Shown here: one piece after another, positions 38,930-50,765 of the stretch
How the letters are laid out: each line of letters starts with the position of its first letter
How positions within the stretch are numbered: the stretch's first letter is position 1
Assembly (NCBI GenBank): GCA_026874595.1
Contig: CM049306.1
Location: 104,171,142-104,235,141, forward strand
Source of the DNA: Sipunculus nudus
Lineage: Eukaryota; Annelida; Sipuncula; Golfingiida; Sipunculidae
Length of the DNA stretch: 64,000 bases
Direction: 5' to 3'
Notes under the pieces: model-generated
Told to the model about the DNA's origin: nothing
Seen by the model: the letters and a program-made list of their open reading frames with translations, nothing else
Database searches by the model: none
Made by a program: the position numbers and the translations under genes

Positions 38930-41000
38930 TAGAAAAGGTCATTCTCATAGAAAAGGTCATGATCCAAATTTCAATATACATCATCCCCTAACCCATGTCT
39001 ATGTATATGCAAGAAATCTGTCCATTAGTTTTTGACTTATAATGCTCACAATACTGTTAAGTGGCAATGATGGGGTATTAAACGGCACGAAAACAAGTAA
39101 AAGAATAACAGGTGGCACCACCTGTTTCCCGTACATGACAACACTATCCAAGATCTTCATTCAAGTTGATTTTTCGGACCAATCAATGCATCCCTTATTG
39201 AGAAATTAATGATTTTGTGTGATTTTCACCATATATGGCAATATTCAAGGTCAAGGCCACTCATTGGAAAGGTCATGACCCCTATTCAAATAAACATTAT
39301 CCTTTAACCCATATCCATGTACATGCATAATATGAAAGAAATTTGTCCATTAGTTTTTGACTTATAATGCTCACAGTACTGATAAATGGCAATGATGGGG
39401 TATTAAACGGCACAAAACAAGTAAAAGAATAACAGGTGGCGCCACCTGTTTCCGGTACATGACAATACTTTCCAAGATCTTCAAACATGTTGATTTTTGG
39501 ACCAATGCATGCATCCCTTATTGAGATATTAATGATTTTGTGTAATTTTCACCATATATGGCAATATTCAAGGTCAAGGCCACTCTAATAGGAAAGGTCA
39601 TGACCCCAATTTATATATACATCATCCCATAACCCATGTCTATGTATATGCATAATATGAAAGAAATCTCTCCATTAGTTTTTGACTTATAATGCTCACA
39701 GGTTATAAATGACTGTTAAGTGGCAATGATGGGGTATTAAACAGCACGAAAACAAGTAAAAGAATAACAGGTGGCGCCACCTGTTTCCGGTACATGACAT
39801 TACTATCCAAGATCTTCGGTCAAGTTGATTTTTGGACCAATGCATGCATCCCTTATTGAGAAATTAATGATTTTGTGTGATTTTCACCATATATGGCAAT
39901 ATTCAAGGTCAAGGCCACTCATTGGAAAGGTAATGACCCCTATTCAAATAAACATTATCCTATAACCCATATCCATGTATATGCATAATATGAAAGAAAT
40001 TTGTCCATTAGTTTTTGACTTATAATGCTCACAGTACTGATAAATGGCAATGATGGGGTATTAAACTGCACAAAACAAGTAAAAGAATAACAGGTGGCGC
40101 CACCTGTTTCCGGTACATGACAATACTTTCCAAGATATTCGAACATGTTGAATTTTGGACCAATGCATGCATCCCTTATTGAGAAATACCTGTTTCCGGT
40201 ACATGACAATACTTTCCAAGATCTTCGAACATGTTGAATTTTGGACCAATGCATGCATCCCTTATTGAGAAATTAATGATTTTGTGTAATTTTCACCATA
40301 TATGGCAATATTCAAGGTCAAGGCGACTCTAATAGGAAAGGTCTTGACCCCAATTTACATATACATCATCCCATAACCCATGTCTATGTATATGCATAAT
40401 ATGAAAGAAATCTGTCCATTAGTTTTTGACTTATAATGCTCACAGGTTATAAATGTACTGTTAAGTGACAATGATGGGGTATTAAACGGCACGAAAACAA
40501 GTAAAAGAATAACAGGTGGCGCCACCTGTTTCCGGTACATGACATTACTATCCAAGACCTTTGGTCAAGTTGATTTTTGGACCAATGCATGCATCCCTTA
40601 TTGAGAAATTAATGATTTTGTGTGATTTTCACTATATTTGGCAATATTCAAGGTCAAGGCCACTCTCATAGGAAAGGTCATGACCCCAATTTAAATAAAC
40701 ATCATCCCATAACCAATATCTATGTATTTGCATAATATGAAAGAAATCTGTCCATTAGTTTTTGACTTATAATGCTCACAGTACTGTCAAGTAGCAATTT
40801 TGGGGATATTAAACGGCATGAAAACAAGTAAAGAATAATAGGTGGCGCCACCAGTTTCTGGAACATGACAACCCTATCCATGATCTTCGATCAACTAGAT
40901 TTTGGGATCAATCCATGCAAGTTTTCTTGAGATATTTAAGAATTTGTGTGATTTTCCCCAAAATTGAACCTATTCAAGGTCAAGGTCACTCTCCTAGTTG
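38930..41000 (+). repeat. Array of about 330-bp core units with alternating unit types
   Basis: The GGTGGC(G/A)CCACC marker occurs at 39111, 39435, 39770, 40093, 40515 and 40841. Spacings are 324, 335, 323, 422 and 326; the 422 includes an 86-bp extra duplication. Units alternate between a type with 'ttcaaataaacattatcc' and a type with 'atatacatcatccca' plus a 'ggttataaatg' insertion. This gives a dimer of about 658 bp. Confidence 0.9.
40102..40273. repeat. 86-bp tandem duplication within a core unit
   Basis: Two successive copies from 'acctgtttccggtacatgac' to 'cttattgagaaat' (40102-40187, 40188-40273), differing at about one base. Confidence 0.95.
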
Positions 41001-41373
41001 AGGTCATGACCTCATTTTAAATAGGCGTCGTCCTCTCACCCATATCTATACATATACCAAGTTTGGTAAAGATCCGTGAAATTTTTTTTGAGTTATTGTG
41101 TCCAAAAGAAATCTCTGCAGCGGCGGTGGCGGCGGCGCGACCGTGCCTTAACCATAGTATCTCCAGACTATGTCTGGCGATACAATTATGTGGACAAGGT
41201 TTTCATTCCAGTGAAGGAAGCCCACTTATTTTTGACAATTTTTGTTTTTATTTTGTACCGCAGACTTACATATCCTCCTTCAAAATAAGCTGAAAATTTA
41301 CTAAGGGAACCTACAACATTAATCACATCATAAAGTAGTAAATTAGTAAAACATTGTGCTTACAACAGAAGAA

Positions 41374-42110
41374 GGGTTTCATGGTTCAATGCTCAGCTGA
41401 ACTTGTCTATAATGATGTTTTTAATTGCTTTTAAAAAATGTAGACCCTGTGAATCTGACAACTTACTATCCTTGATCTTGCATCATTCTTATTTTCATAA
41501 CATTCCATCCACTCATTCTTGAGAAATTTAATGTTTTATGAGTTTTTTCACCAAATTTAGAATTATTCCAGATAAATGCCACTCCCATACTGAAGACCAT
41601 GTTCCCAACCAGAATAGGTTTCATCCTATGATTCATTTCAATGCAATTCATTTCAATAGAATTATTCCAGATAAATGCCACTCCCATACTGAAGACCATG
41701 TTCCCAACCAGAATAGGTTTCATCCTATGATTCATTTCAATGTATGCACACAATATAAGAAAATCTGCTGATCAGTTTTATAGTTATTAACTCACACTAT
41801 TCTCAAGTAGCAGTTACTGGGGTTTTAAACAGCAAAACCCCTAAAAAAGATCATCAGTAGCACTACTAGTCTTCTGTACAAAAATTGCTATCAAAGATCT
41901 TCTGACAACCTGATTTCAAGAACAATTGATCAAGCCAAATTTGAGATATCCAGCCATGTGTTAGTATTTTATATTATTTCTTGGTGTTCAAAGGCCCTGT
42001 AACTCACAGTGACCTCAATTCAGTTTTCCAAGGAGAATTTTTGATAATGCACATTTTCAAGATCCTAGGCCTTATGCTTATGATCTGTGCCCTGCTAACC
42101 ATTAAAAATC
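41374..42110 (+). repeat. GGGACCCATGGG-family repeat, diverged copy
   Basis: This aligns by shared words with 23375-24127: 'gctcagctgaa.ttgtctata', 'acttactatccttgatctt', 'aagaacaattgatcaagcc' and 'ttgagatatcc'. It contains a 99-bp internal tandem duplication. Confidence 0.6.
41560..41757. repeat. 99-bp tandem duplication
   Basis: 'gaattattccagataaatgc' occurs at 41560 and 41659 with near-identical following sequence. 99 is a multiple of three, which explains the repeated open frames on both strands. Confidence 0.95.
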
Positions 42111-43061
42111 CATATAGCACACAAACATCAATTTGCCAAAAAAAATAACATATTTAAAATGAACCAAACTGACCCGGCAATTAGAATGGAATTACATTAT
42201 TTGTTGATGGTAGGAAGGTTTTACACACTGATTAATCTGGTAACTAAGCCTTCTTTTACTTGACACATGAAGTCAATGAGCATATACAAATTAAAAGCAA
42301 ACTTAACTAGATCACACCATTCACATGTATATAAGGTGACCTGGGTAAATAAGCTGTACAGTAAACATAATCCTAATGCAGCACATGATTTGAAAACACG
42401 GGTCAAGGTACTCAGCTGAAGTTGATATTGAAGGTAAAATGTGATTCATGATTATTAAATATTTGATAATAAACAGAAAGGTTGACAAACATATCACTTC
42501 ATTTCCCATTCTGCTGAGGCAGAAAATGATGAACAAATCGTTACATTATATTCTTTTTTTTTATTATATCAAATCTTTTTCAAGTTTTTAAATTTTATTA
42601 ATTTGCAATATAACATATATGCTGAATAAATTAGTTGATTCACAATTCTAAACTGCATCATCATTAATTCCTTATCCCTTTTGCTCATACAGCTCCGCAT
42701 TATGCATATGGGTGTATTTTTTTATCACAAAAATATATAAATACATTGTATTAATTTGCAAAATACCTTAAAATTTAACTTGATTCAGAATTCACAATGC
42801 AAAATTGCACCATTATTTATCTATAATTTGGCTCATTTATTATCACATTATGCATAATAATGGATTTAATTTTATTTTAATTTGGTAGAATTATTTAAAA
42901 GGAAATTAATTTCTTAAAACATGCTACATTACCTCTGGAGTACTCCTTGGAATTACTATCTCAAGTAAAGTTTAGTACATTGGAATGGAAACAGCTTTAT
43001 AGTTATGAAAATACAGTTCAAACAATAACAATTATTGCATTACACTTGGTGAATATTGCTC
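42111..43061. other. AT-rich interval, nothing recognised
   Basis: Apart from a possible degenerate repeat head at 42397 (cacgggtcaaggtactcagctga), no feature seen. Confidence 0.4.
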
Positions 43062-43935
43062 TCTGTGTGTGGTGGGGGGGGGGGGGGGGTACGGGGGGAA
43101 TGGGTGATATGAGAATTACTGTACACCTCTGACAGCAGGGGTGCCCAACCAGTGTTGCATTACTTATAAGGCTACCCAGTCAGGACTGAAGTGACCAGAA
43201 GTGGGCTGCTTGGGGCTTGACAATGCAAGTGAATACAATAGGACCTCCAAATAAAAATTCAATATCTAGCAAAATGTATGAGCTTTTATTTTCAAATTTC
43301 AGATTTTAAAAGATTTAATCCTTATTAATACACACTGTGAAAAATTAAACCAATAGAGCTTATTGGGAAAAAATGTGCCATGGTCAAAGTTGGGTCAAAT
43401 TTAAGATACTGATTTTACAATTATGCTTATAACTTAAAAAATTACAAAATTCTGATCTGACTTCTGGTAAACAATCGAAACTTGATTAAAAAAAGTTATA
43501 TCCTTGGAAATAGTCTCTATATTCAACAATTATCTGTTTAGGTGAGTAAACATATTTCCTGATTTTTTGACAAAGTGCATTATGTTGGAACCAATAACTT
43601 CAAAATTTTTATGTAATGTTGACCTAATTTCTGGCATGTGCATGAAGAAATATATGCAGGAATGGTTATACCAAAAATGAATATATTAACACCAGTGGTT
43701 TTCATAGTGGGCAGTTTTTAAGTGTAACAATAGATTTTTACTGGAAAACATAAGATTTTCCTTAATTTCTTGAAGGAACAATGTTGCAGTGAACATGTTT
43801 TTGGATGGTAGGAGAACTTAGGGACATCTAACTCTATGTAGAATTTTGGATTCGTAGATCCAAAGGTTTCAAAACTTGCCTAGTTAACAGAAGGATGACA
43901 GACAAAGGACCATCACTATAGCTCAGATGAGCTGA
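43062..43935 (+). repeat. Repeat family B, copy 4
   Basis: This starts with a G-run near 43073-43090 and continues with 'gaagtgaccagaagtggg', 'ctgcttggggcttgacaatg', 'gaacaatgttgcagtg' and 'ggtaggagaacttaggga'. It ends 'gacagacaaaggaccatcac' then 'tatagctcagatgagctgaa'. Confidence 0.7.
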
Positions 43936-45250
43936 AAATGCAGCATCAATGAAGATACGGATAAAATGCTGCCCTCTGATGGCTTAATGGAAAACAAGTT
44001 TGAAACATAATTTTTATCCTTGGCTGCTCCATGCACAGATTCAATGTAAAATTTTAAAACCTTGATAAAGTAAAATTGCTTGCCAGTTTCACATGAATAT
44101 ATGAAACTGTTCTTCTGAAATCTGACAAACAGACCAAAACACCTTGATTTCTCTGAAAGCAATAACCCTGTTTCTCTTTATGTATGAATATAAAGTGTAT
44201 TATAGTTCCAGTGCTGCCGAATATGTGTTCACCTGTAATCCTAGGCTACTACAAAACAAGACATTCTCCCGGGCAGAGAACTCTCAGATAAGCAGAAAAA
44301 AGCCTGGTACAAGACCTGGCAGCCCAGCCAGTACTGGCTCAATGTAAACACTGTAAAAAATAATGTAAACTCAACAGAAGGTTTATGGGGAGGGAACAGT
44401 CGCAACCTGTCTCATGGTGTATATACAACTCTTAATATACAACCTGATGTCCATTTAGGTGGCTTATTCTGTGGGGAACAAATTTATACTAGCACTGCTG
44501 ATCATTTTTCAGATATAATACTTATTTACCACTTATTACAAATACTTATTTGTTCCAGCACCACTGTCCACCTGTTTTTTCGCAATTATTTTTTTTTTGA
44601 GAATCAAAGAATGTCAAAACTTTTTGACCTTAGGTCAGTAAGAGGAAAAAGCATAATAAACTATTATGGAAATAACCGCCTACCTTTTGTCATTTTCCTG
44701 TGAACAATTTAAAATCATTTTATACGTAACTAGTCTATTCTGTAGCCACATCTTGGCACTAATCTGTGAAATGGGCATATCAGGGAATAGTGATGACTTC
44801 ATAAAAGACTTGAGGTACTTAAGAGGCACCAACATTCACAGGACCATTAATCAAGAGCTGCCGACCCCTGTTTATAGCGAGACTTGTATTCTCAGCGTAG
44901 ACGTGCTTCACTGTTACATCACATTACTTTATATCCATATCCAAGGAGGATAAACAAGGGCCACTTATAAGGGATGCTATGAACCACGGATATATATGAG
45001 ACATGTCAACCAGGTCGTAAAGTAAATAATTTTTATATTGTGCATAGGTAAGGTACCAAAAATTACGCTTTTGCCTCTTTATGCCATTGGTGCAAATTTT
45101 GTTTGGCAAGTTTGTCTTATGTAGAGTAAATATAAAAAATCAGGTGGACAGGGGGTGTGGAACAGACTATAGTGCTTCCTTGGATCATTATAATTAAAAT
45201 ATTTCAAATATTTCCAATATTTTCCTCAACTGATCACACAGGGATGCATT
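43936..45250. other. Unassigned DNA left of the LINE
   Basis: Neutral to AT-rich sequence; no supported exon, RNA gene or repeat family. Confidence 0.4.
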
Positions 45251-45262
45251 AAGTCAGGGGAC
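45251..45262. repeat. LINE target-site duplication, left copy
   Basis: AAGTCAGGGGAC directly precedes the LINE 5' end and is identical to the copy after the poly(A) tail. Confidence 0.9.
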
Positions 45263-45356
45263 TTCCGGTCACATGACAAGCGAGTGAGGACGTGTTTTCT
45301 CAGAGCTCCCGCTACCTGGATATTATATTCTGTAGGAGTGCCATAAAACCAGCAAC

Positions 45357-46280
45357 ATGACAAGGCAAAACAAATCTGGGAAAAAGCCAAGTCAGTCATC
45401 CTCAAATATGGACAAATATTTGTTAAATGAAGCACACGCTTAAGCTGAGACTGACGAAAGTACAAGCGCTGCGGTGAGTGACCTTGATTTTCAAACCCAA
45501 TTGAAACACGCACTAACTGAAATGAAACATTTAGTAAAAACCTCGAACGAGGACATAAGACAGTCAATAAATAACATGCATGAAGAACTGAAGACACAAT
45601 TAGAAGGTCTGTCCACAGAGCAGAAGAAGATAAAGGAAAACATACAAACGATAGAATCTGGCTTTACCACGTTAGACACTACAGTTACTGAACTTAAAGG
45701 GGGTGAGAGAGAATTAAGGAGACAAGTAGTGGAACTGAAAAAAGAGTTAGAACTTGTTAAAGAGCAAAATAAAAGCAAAGATGCACAAATTGAAAGTATG
45801 CAACTGAAAGTCTCAGAAGAGCTAAATAAGGTAGAGCGATACCAGAGAGAGTGGAATCTGAGGATAGTTGGAGTGGGAGAAATCGGTGAAGCGGAAAACT
45901 GTAAAACAACCGCAGCTAAAATAATAGCCCAGAATAAACTGGCAGGGGACATGGAGGAAACTGAAGTTGCTAAAGCAATAGAAAATGCCCACAGAACAGG
46001 CCGGAAAGGTTCCAGACTGAGACATATTTTAGTTAGACTTTATAGCAGACCACTCAGAAACTTGATAATAATAAAGAGTAAAAAATCGGTGAGAGGTAAC
46101 GAAGTCAGGTTCACTGAAGACTTGACAGCAGTGGACTTTCAATTAAAACAAAAAGCGAAACCGCAAATGACAAAAGCCTACAACGATGGCCTGAAGGCTC
46201 GTTTCTGGAGGGGGAAGCTTTACATTAACGGCCAGCCTGTCCGCATTCAAGAACTGACCGCAAACCCAACCTCTGAATAA
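45357..46280 (+). pseudogene. LINE ORF1 (L1 ORF1p-like RNA-binding protein) with premature stop
   Basis: L1 ORF1p is a trimeric RNA chaperone that packages the element RNA. The frame from ATG 45357 runs 28 codons (starts MTRQNKSGKK) to an in-frame TAA at 45441-45443, then stays open to the TAA at 46278-46280. The full frame would be about 307 codons. After the stop there are heptad-like Leu/Glu/Lys repeats (about residues 50-150, coiled coil), then WNLRIVGVGE and NAHRTGRK (RRM-like, about 165-230), then the basic C-terminal domain with RHILVRLYSRPLRNLIIIKS and FTEDLT. A GTG at 45474 begins the downstream open part, but an ATG-led frame including the stop codon is more likely ancestral. This copy probably cannot make full-length ORF1p. 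Confidence 0.85.
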
Positions 46281-47034
46281 GATTTATCGGCGGCGTGAGG
46301 GTGAAAAGTTCAAAACTCTGAGACCTTTCTCCATCCAGTGTTGGCCCCCCATGCAAGTAACAATCGCTAAGCGACCTTTCTTTTATTTTACAATGACGGG
46401 GATTACAATCCAATGCACGTGGAACGCACATCACGCATGCGCACCAAACCAGTAGGACAGTCACAACACCGGTCAAGAGATGACAGCAGTGCCACGCTCA
46501 GAAACTCGCCGATAGACGGCAGCAGCTTCGCAGATAGCAGATGGCAACAAACAAGTGACAATGGGGATCTCTAGTGAAGAACAGCATTGAAACACAGTCT
46601 CATAAAGTTTAGATCTGTCGTGTGAGGAACACTTATTACTTTTATCAGTATATTTACTTTTTTTCTCGCTTTACAAAGTTTCCAAGGTTGTGCATGTTCA
46701 TCATTAATTATTCTGTCCAAATCATTAATATTGTGAAATGTCACATAGCATTACTCCTAATGTTATTGTTAATGTTACTGACAATACTGGTGTTAGCTAC
46801 AGTACCTATGCAGCTCAGAGCTGTTACATTGCCGTTTAGCAAGCTGAGAATTATTATGAATGTTTATACTATAACTAAAACAATTCTCCACATTTATCAA
46901 CAGTCGTGTGCATATAGTGACATATCTATGTGCATATGTATATACATATATGAGTATATATGGGCACACTTTATGTATGCAAAGGTATATATGCATACCT
47001 CCCAAAGCCAGGATGTTAACATACAATTTTATCA
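46281..47034 (+). other. LINE inter-ORF spacer
   Basis: This 754-bp noncoding stretch between ORF1 and ORF2 begins with moderately GC-rich sequence and turns AT-rich with short TA/ATAC runs near 46930-46990. It is much longer than the mammalian L1 spacer. No coding frame or structured RNA was recognised. Confidence 0.6.
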
Positions 47035-48150
47035 ATGATGAGTAAAGTAAGAATACTCTCACTAAATGTGAGAGGTTTGAGTAACAACAGTAAAAGAAGA
47101 GAAATCTTCTACTGGATGCAAAACAAGCCACATAATGTCATTTTTTTACAAGAAACTCACAGCACACTTAAAACCTCAGCCCTTTGGAGAGCAGAGTGGG
47201 GACACACATTTATATTTAGCCATGGTGCACACAATGCACGTGGTGTAGCCATCCTTATAAAAAATAATGTCAACTATGAAATACACAGTACATTTAAGGA
47301 TAATGAGGGAAGATTAATAATATTAGATATCACTCTGGATAATGTCAGATTAAACTTGATTAACTTGTATGGACCTAATAGTGTAGACACCCGATTTTAT
47401 TCTAGAATATTTAGCAAACTGGAAAATAGTAACAATGAAAATAATATAGTAGGAGGAGACTGGAATGCTGTTTTAGATATGAAATATGACAGAACTAGTC
47501 AAGTCGGTTCAAGAAACAAACAGAGTGGAATACTTAATGAATGGATGAATGAACTAGACCTTATTGATGTTTGGCGTTATTTGAATCCAAAGGTTAAAAC
47601 ATTTACTTGGTCAAGACAGAATCCTACATATACTGCAAGAAGATTGGATTATTTTCTGATTTCTAAAGGTCTCCTGAAATATGTAAATAGTGCAGAAATA
47701 TTGCCAGCCCACAAAACGGATCACTGTGCAATAGATATATGTCTGCAAATATTAAAAACTGAGAGAGGACGCGGCTTTTGGAAATTTAACTCCTCACTAC
47801 TGCATGATAAACTATTTGTTGACAAAATTAAAACATGTATTAAAAATACTGCAGATGAAAACAAAGAAGCTTCTCCACCTCTCTTGTGGGACACCATAAA
47901 AATGGCAATCAGAAGAACATGTATTAGCTATAGTATTCATAAACAAAAAAATACACGAACTAACATTTTGGAATTGGAAAATAAAATTTGCAAATTAAAA
48001 AAAGAAGATAGCATTCACACTAGGGATACTAGGAGAGAAGAATTAAGAGAAACCGAGGAAAAGCTACAGAAATTTATAGAAGAGAAAAGTAAAGGGTCTA
48101 TAGTCAGGAGTAAAGTGAGATGGTACGAAGAAGGGGAGAAGTCAACAAAG
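47035..48150 (+). pseudogene. LINE ORF2, 5' part: APE-type endonuclease domain
   Basis: The endonuclease nicks target DNA to prime reverse transcription. The frame starts MMSKVRILSLNVRG. Catalytic-type residues are all present: N11 (SLNVRG), E40 (QETHS), Y112 (LYGPN), D142 and N144 (GDWN), D205 (RLDYF), and D229/H230 (TDH). They match the L1 endonuclease set, so this domain looks intact. The frame reaches the linker motif RWYEEGEKSTK at 48150, then runs out of frame and stops at 48171. Two ATGs are adjacent; the second (47038) is equally plausible as start. Confidence 0.92.
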
Positions 48151-50765
48151 TTAATATTAATGATAATATAGTAACTGATCCCAAAGAAATTTTAACATTA
48201 GAAAAAAACTTCTATGGAAACTTATACACTTCCGACACAATGCATAATATACATAAATTTGATAACTTTATTGACAAATACACTATCGTTCCCCGAAAAT
48301 TACAAGGTACACAATGGCCAGTACATTTATCAGAAAAAGAGATATTAGACAGTATAAAATCTTTTCCAAATGGTAAATCACCAGGAACCGATGGACTTCA
48401 GGCCGAATTTTATAAATTCTTTTGGCAGGATATTAAAGAATACTTTATGAATAGCATTAAATATAGCTTTGAGAATGGTTCACTGTCTATCACACAGAAA
48501 CAAGGGATCATCAGCTTACTACCAAAGAAAGCCAAAGATCTCCGATATTTAAAAAATTGGCGTCCACTCACATTACTTAATTGTGATTATAAAATAATTT
48601 CAAAATGCATAGCTAATAGATTTAAACCAATAATCAAAAATCTAATTCATGAAGACCAGTCTGGCTTTATTAAAGGGAGATACATTGGTGAAAATATTAA
48701 CAAAACTATATCTTTAATAAATTATGTATCCAATAAAAAATCAAAAGCCTTTATTATGACGGTAGATTATGAAAAAGCTTTCGATAGACTGGAATGGGAT
48801 TATATTTATAAGATACTGAATTTAATGAATTTCGATAGGCTTGCTATATCCATGATAAAGGTACTATATAAGGATTTGATGAGCTGTGTAATAAATGATG
48901 GCCACCCCTCGGAATTCTTTAAAGTGTCCAGAGGAGTAAGACAAGGCTGTCCTCTCTCCCCTTACCTATTCATACTATGTATAGAATTACTTGCTATTGC
49001 TATTAGAAAAAATAAAAACATACATGGCATCCCATACAAATCAGGTACTTTTAAGCTATCACAATATGCAGATGACACAATTTTGTTTGTTACAGATTTT
49101 GAAAGCATAAAATCTGCATTAGAGGTATTCAAAGATTTTCAACTTATTTCAGGCCTGAAGATCAATTTAGAAAAAACAGCGATTATGCCACTTGTAAAAA
49201 ATAGTAACTACATTGAAAAAGAAAAAATAAAAAACATTGGTTTAACTTGGATTGAAGATAATATCAATATCCTGGGTATAACTATTACTCCATCTTTGGA
49301 AAATATTATTGACTTAAATTACACTCCTAAAATAGCTAAAATGAAGAATATAATAGCTGTATGGTCACAGAGAAAACTTACCCCAGTTGGCAAAATCATC
49401 GTGTTAAAAAGTTTCATCATATCACAATTTCTTTATCTTCTTGCAGTTCTTCCAAGTCCAACAAAAGAAATATTTAAACAGGTAGAAAAATTACTCTATA
49501 GTTTTGTATGGAATAAAGGAAGAGAATTAATTAAAAGGAACACCTTAATTGCGCCGGCATGCGAAGGTGGATTAGATATGGTTCACTTACTGACAAAAAA
49601 TAATGCCTGTAAAATTGCTTGGGTTAAACGTGTATTCTTAAAACCAGAACATGATATTTGGAGACTACTTATCCTAGATAATTTAAAGCTTAAGGAATTA
49701 TCATTTAAATGCAACTTAGCAACGAATGACTCAACAAATCTACTTTGTACGCCATGCCCGTTCTGGGAAGATGTTCTTCGAGTGTGGTGTTCATATAATT
49801 TCTTTAATCCAACAAAAACTCTGGAAATAATGTCTCAGTGTTTATGGTTTAACTCGCATATTAAAAGGGAGGGTAAAGTTATGTTTTATAAAACATTATA
49901 TGAGGCAGGAGTTAACTATATTTCAGATCTGTATGATCACACGAATAAAAGGTCTCTTTGGTTGAGCCACAAAACATTCTGTCAAAAATATTCAGTTAAT
50001 ATAGATTTTTTAAGTTATAATAGTATTCTAGCATCAATTCCAGATGAATGGAAAATTATTCTAGGAAAAGAGGAAACTTGTATGGAAACTGGAGCATATT
50101 TAGACGGACTGAGTAACTTTCTTTTAAAGACAAATACAGTTAAAAAAGTATATATGAAATTAATAAAGGAATATACAGAGAAGCCAAGCAACAGTATCCT
50201 TAAATGGAAAATAGATCTGACGCTAGACTCTGATGATGAAATATACAAAGGATTTTGTAATGTATATTATTCTACTATATCTGTTAAAATGAGAAGTTTC
50301 CAGTTCCACATACTTCATCGTCGTATTACTTTAAATCCTTTCTTACATAAAATCAATATTGTAGAAAGTGCTGATTGCACATTTTGTCGAAATGAGAAGG
50401 AAACTTTGATACATCTTCTATGGGACTGCACCTTTTCGAAACTTATATGGGATGGAATCTTGCAAGTGTTGAAACTACATAAGTCAGTAAACCCTTCGTT
50501 TACATTATTGATAGAAAAAGTTATACTGGGTAGCTATGAACACCAATGGTTGAATTCTCTAACTTTGATGATAAAACGGTACTTGTATGTCAGTAGATGT
50601 TATAAACAGAAACCAACACAGCAGGGAATCCGACATTTTATAGAAAATATACACCAAATAGAAAAGTGTATAGCTCTAAACAGAGGGAAGATGGAAACAC
50701 ATATAAATAAATGGGCTCCTATTAAGTGTATACTTATGGAGCGGATAGAAGAGTTATCTTCATAA
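48150..50765 (+). pseudogene. LINE ORF2, 3' part: reverse transcriptase and C-terminal cysteine motif
   Basis: The frame shifts by -1 relative to the endonuclease part, and an open frame covers 48120-50765; useful homology begins about 48150. Reverse-transcriptase landmarks, numbered from 48120: GKSPGTDGLQAEFYK (about 85-99), NWRPLTLLNCDYKI (146-159), DQSGFIKGRYI (179-189), VDYEKAFD with catalytic D216, RGVRQGCPLSP (271-281), YADD 316-319 with the paired aspartates, and GLKINLEKT. A Cys/His motif CTFCRNEKETLIHLLWDC lies near 752-770, typical of L1-type ORF2 ends. RT residues look intact, but the frameshift and missing linker upstream would prevent one full ORF2 protein. Confidence 0.93.

Larger units (their letters stand above)
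38814..41190 (+). mobile_element. Pearl/Helentron-like element, copy 2, with tandem core
   Basis: It has the same ends as 4567-6955: 5' ctagatatttcttgg with a perfect hairpin GGCACC-gca-GGTGCC (38829-38843) and 'atccccagacaatta'; 3' stem-loop at 41157-41183 followed by 'aatta'. The interior is a tandem array of about 5-6 units near 330 bp. There is no protein-coding frame, so it is non-autonomous. Confidence 0.7.

Noticed and set aside
39955-40258. Open frames with repeated SKIQHVRRSWKVLSCTGNR-like words
   Set aside because: They are products of the 330-bp and 86-bp tandem repeats inside the pearl-like element, not genes.
41466-41771. Duplicated 33-residue open frame (MNHRMKPILVGNMVF...)
   Set aside because: A 99-bp tandem duplication is a multiple of three, so the frame is duplicated by chance. 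Both strands show it.
45491-45952. 153-codon minus-strand open frame antisense to LINE ORF1
   Set aside because: It is a shadow of the coiled-coil-coding ORF1 sequence. The plus-strand frame has recognisable L1 ORF1p motifs.
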